NCBI GenBank assembly: GCA_903854805.1
Contig: CAINXK010000063.1
Coordinates: forward strand, 1 to 32,483
DNA length: 32,483 bases
Direction of reading: 5' to 3'
DNA from: an uncultured Anaerolineae bacterium
GTDB lineage: Bacteria > Chloroflexota > Anaerolineae > Anaerolineales > Villigracilaceae
Positions 29,880 to 32,483 of the stretch are shown here, one piece after another. The notes beneath the pieces were generated by a model that did no database searches, had not been told where the DNA came from, and was given only the letters and a program-made list of their open reading frames with translations. Position 1 is the first letter of the stretch. Each line of letters opens with the position of its first letter. The translations under genes were made by a program, and so were the position numbers.

Positions 29880-31682
29880 TTACTGCTCCGCCGAAATGGC
29901 GTTATAGATCGCCTCAATGCTGGCCGGGTCGCCGGTGAAAGTCTTGCCATTCGTGCGGTTCGCAATCCGCAGCATTAAATCAGTATCTGCATCCGTGCCA
30001 TACGCAATCGTAAAGACCTTGGTGCCATCCACAATCTCGCCGGTTGGAAGACAGTTAAACATCTGGTTCTGAGAATTTGTGCTGGAAGTATCGACCCCAT
30101 CCGAGAGCAGCACGATACCATACAGGCGCTTCTCGTTTTTATCTTTATGATCGCTCTGGGTCTGGGTGATTTTTTCCATCGCCGCACAGACCGAGTCATA
30201 CAGCGGGGTTTTACCACTGGCATACAAACCGTTCAGGCTTTTGGCCAGGGTCTCTGAAACATCTCCGGCCACCCCACCACCCAGGTCCACCACCCCGGCA
30301 CTACCGCCGAAGCCGAGCACAAATATCTCGTCGTTAGGATCGAGCCGCTTGACAAAGTTGACCGAACTGGCCACCGCATTGCGGATCTTTTCACCTTCCA
30401 TGCTGCCAGAAGTATCCAGGAGCATGATGATGCTGGCCTTCTTCTTGGTCTGATGAAAGACATCCTTGACCGCCGCCGCCACATCCGCGGATGGGCTTTG
30501 CAAGGCCGGGACAGTCGCACGAGTGACGCGCGGATCGGTGCCGCTATCCAGGCTGATGGGCGCGTGCAGGGCAATGCTCTCATCCACCGGGCGCAGATAA
30601 TAATTAATAGCCAGCTCCTGCTGCGGGCGTGCCAACAGATAATCCCGGAAGATTTTGGCCGCCTCTTTTTGCGGCGCGCTCACCCACTCGCCATCCAGGA
30701 TGCAGTAGGGCTGTTCGGTCCAGTAGGTACCTTTCGACGGGAATATAAACACCAACTGATAACGCAAAATATCAGCGAAATCCTTGTTGGTCTTGAGCAC
30801 ATCCGCCTCGCTGGTAGTCACCGCGTGCAGGTAATCTGGCCCACGCTGCGCCAGAAGCTGCATCAGCGGGCGGCTCTGCATGCCATAATGGTAGGTGTTC
30901 TGTTCAACACCCCGGAAGGCCGCCACCACCTGCTCAGAATAGACCTGCTCAGCTGTGATCCCGCTGGTCTGTCCGACGGTCGAATAAGCCAGGGTTGCCA
31001 GGCTGAGCAGACCGGTATTGGCAAAATCGGGGTGGGTATGCCCAAATTTAAACTGACCCCATTCGGGATGCCCGTAACTCTTCCAGCCTTGCGGATCAGC
31101 CGATAATTTGACGATATCATCCCAACTGATCGGCTTATCCGGCCAACCGAGTGCTTCGGCCATCGGGCGCCACATCGCAAACCCAATCGGCGCCAGCACG
31201 CTGGGCGGGCAGCTTTCGGAAACCAGCAGCTTGCTATTGCGGTCACGCCAGACCTGGTTGGCGCCATCCACCCAGGATTGATCACCGGGGCTCCAGACCA
31301 CTGGCGTGCTTTTGCCATCCAGGATGGCTTTTTGCGAACCGCCCGAGGTGACATGCGTGACGCTGACATTGATGACTTCGCCGCTGGGCAGTTTGTGCTG
31401 TTCCTGGTTGAACTGCGCCACCACCGCGTTCATCCAATCTTCCTTGGTGTTGGCCGATGAAATCTCAAAGCTGACAGAGCCAGCCGGCACATCCGCTGTG
31501 GCCACCGACGGGGCAGAAGTCGTGCCGGGCAGCGCCGTGGCCGAGTCTTGCCCGGCACCCGTCGCAGACTGCAGCAGGCGCGGCAAGGTCAAAGCTCCGG
31601 CAATGATACAGCCAAAGATCAGCACAGCCGCCACAACCACCACGGCCCCCCAGGGAATTTTTGGTTTTTCGGAATACGTCAT
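29880..31682 (-). CDS. Membrane-anchored solute-binding domain fused to a von Willebrand factor A domain
   Basis: A 600-residue protein. An N-terminal membrane anchor (~12-34, GAVVVVAAVLIFGCIIAGALTL) is followed by a Thr/Ser/Ala-rich linker. Residues ~70-400 resemble extracellular solute-binding proteins (VSFEISSANTKEDWMNAVVAQFN, VVWSPGDQSWVDGAN, PISWDDIVKLSADPQGW, FGHTHPDFANTGLLSLATL). Residues ~415-590 are a vWA domain with a full metal site: DTSGSM (Asp423), Thr in GKTPLYDS and Asp in LLSDGVD. The topology puts both domains outside the cell. Combination with the small coiled-coil membrane protein downstream and the FGE-fold protein upstream suggests a surface complex. No ligand or function is known. 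Start ATG 31682 has GAGGTG 6-11 bases upstream. Confidence 0.88.
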   Translation of the reverse strand: MTYSEKPKIPWGAVVVVAAVLIFGCIIAGALTLPRLLQSATGAGQDSATALPGTTSAPSVATADVPAGSVSFEISSANTKEDWMNAVVAQFNQEQHKLPSGEVINVSVTHVTSGGSQKAILDGKSTPVVWSPGDQSWVDGANQVWRDRNSKLLVSESCPPSVLAPIGFAMWRPMAEALGWPDKPISWDDIVKLSADPQGWKSYGHPEWGQFKFGHTHPDFANTGLLSLATLAYSTVGQTSGITAEQVYSEQVVAAFRGVEQNTYHYGMQSRPLMQLLAQRGPDYLHAVTTSEADVLKTNKDFADILRYQLVFIFPSKGTYWTEQPYCILDGEWVSAPQKEAAKIFRDYLLARPQQELAINYYLRPVDESIALHAPISLDSGTDPRVTRATVPALQSPSADVAAAVKDVFHQTKKKASIIMLLDTSGSMEGEKIRNAVASSVNFVKRLDPNDEIFVLGFGGSAGVVDLGGGVAGDVSETLAKSLNGLYASGKTPLYDSVCAAMEKITQTQSDHKDKNEKRLYGIVLLSDGVDTSSTNSQNQMFNCLPTGEIVDGTKVFTIAYGTDADTDLMLRIANRTNGKTFTGDPASIEAIYNAISAEQ

Positions 31683-31748
31683 CTCAACACCTCTCGAATA
31701 AATACACGAAGTTACCCAGAAATCTAATCACGCCCCGCCAGTAAACAC

Positions 31749-32483
31749 CTATCCAGACCCCAGCGCCATGCGGAACCCCAGGAACGGAAAAAAGTAACCG
31801 GCCGGGTAAACATGGCGATACGATGTGCGCGCGCCAAAAACCGTATCATTAAATGAACCGCCGCGCGCCACCAACACAGGTCCAGGCGGCAAAGGCTCGC
31901 TGGGCAGCGCAGCATACGAGCTGCAAGTCCACTGCTGGACGTTGCCGCACATATCCAGCACGCCAAACGGACTGGTGTCGCCGGGCAGGCTGCCCGCATC
32001 GAGCGTATCAGAGACATTCTTCTCGGCGGTATTCGCCAGGCCACTCTCAAAAGCCTCGCCCCACGGAAAAGGCCGGCCATCCACGCCGCGCGCCGCATAT
32101 TCCCACTCGGCCTCAGTCGGCAGGCGTAAGGCCTTATTCTTTTGAGCCGAAAGCCAGGCACAGTAAGCCTCGGCTTCATAAGCGCAGACACCCACCAACG
32201 GGTGAAAATCGCGCGCCCGCTGGGCATCCCAACCATCCGGTTCGTGACGATTCTCGCGACCCCAACCATCCGATGCGCCGTTCAACCAATCCCAACCCGA
32301 CGGGCTCCACCAACGCCTTTCAGCCTGCGCACCGCTTTCGATGAAAACGGCGTACTGGCTGACCGTGACCGGAACATGTGTGATTTGGAATTCGGGGACA
32401 AAAACGGCGCGTGCGGGCTGCTCACGCGAGTGAAAACGACTGCCCATGCGGAAAGTCCCGCCCGGGATATTTTTTAATAATCC
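31749..32483 (-). CDS. Formylglycine-generating-enzyme-fold (SUMF1) protein, 5' end cut by window
   Basis: The frame is open to the window edge, and 244 codons are visible. Upstream of Met 32447 the frame reads IPGGTFRMGS, the usual opening motif of the family, so the true start is outside. Further signatures are HPLVGVCAYEAEAYCAWLSA, LRLPTEAEWEYAARG, DMCGNVQQWT and LVARGGSFNDTVFGARTSYRHV. Sulfatase-activating enzymes have catalytic Cys in the segment after RGGS; here the residues are Asn-Asp, so formylglycine formation is not expected. Such FGE-fold proteins often bind ligands or partner proteins. It precedes the vWA fusion gene by 66 bp on the same strand. Confidence 0.88.
   Translation of the reverse strand, partial: GLLKNIPGGTFRMGSRFHSREQPARAVFVPEFQITHVPVTVSQYAVFIESGAQAERRWWSPSGWDWLNGASDGWGRENRHEPDGWDAQRARDFHPLVGVCAYEAEAYCAWLSAQKNKALRLPTEAEWEYAARGVDGRPFPWGEAFESGLANTAEKNVSDTLDAGSLPGDTSPFGVLDMCGNVQQWTCSSYAALPSEPLPPGPVLVARGGSFNDTVFGARTSYRHVYPAGYFFPFLGFRMALGSG

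Overview
The window looks like a chromosomal segment of a Chloroflexota bacterium, most likely class Anaerolineae. This rests on overall gene content and on the lipoprotein linker built of repeated APAAPAATE units at 3961-4068. It is an inference; there is no rRNA or marker gene here to prove it. Coding density is high and genes sit on both strands. I found no tRNA, rRNA, CRISPR array or intact insertion sequence.

Left part (1-11.8 kb). The segment opens with the 3' end of a chemoreceptor gene and a cheW. A truncated copy and then a full copy of an unrecognised membrane protein follow, and then a peptide-type ABC importer (lipoprotein plus two permeases, no ATPase genes) with an intra-operon terminator after the binding-protein gene. 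Next come an alanine racemase, a divergent C39-like cysteine peptidase and an LD-carboxypeptidase, which together suggest cell-wall peptide turnover. A DUF4097-type lipoprotein carrying a perfect 28-bp palindrome in its coding sequence closes this part.

Central part (11.8-28.3 kb) is the notable one: a self-contained phosphotransferase system (PTS) island. A keto-gulonate-phosphate-decarboxylase-like gene and a zinc dehydrogenase are divergent from a shared control region. After a nitroreductase comes a long operon: a UroD-superfamily protein, a class II aldolase-fold protein with altered catalytic positions, galactitol-type IIA, IIB and IIC, a second diverged IIB-like protein, a cysteine desulfurase and a SorC-family regulator. 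A second operon has another SorC regulator, pyruvate/acetoin dehydrogenase E1 alpha, E1 beta and E2, then HPr and enzyme I. Three promoters (before the decarboxylase, before the UroD gene and before the second SorC gene) each carry two 12-bp TCAC-N4-GTGA-like palindromes exactly 20 bp apart just downstream of the -10 box. This ties the scattered units into one regulon that the twin SorC proteins probably control. The implied route is: PEP phosphorylates enzyme I, then HPr, IIA and IIB; IIC imports and phosphorylates a polyol, sugar or sugar acid; the dehydrogenase, decarboxylase and aldolase-like enzymes process it; and the pyruvate made by glycolysis and by enzyme I goes to acetyl-CoA. The substrate is unknown.

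Right part (28.3-32.5 kb). A HAD hydrolase gene is followed by a convergent minus-strand group: a formylglycine-generating-enzyme-fold protein (cut by the window edge), a membrane-anchored fusion of a solute-binding domain with a von Willebrand A domain, and a small two-helix membrane protein with a coiled coil.
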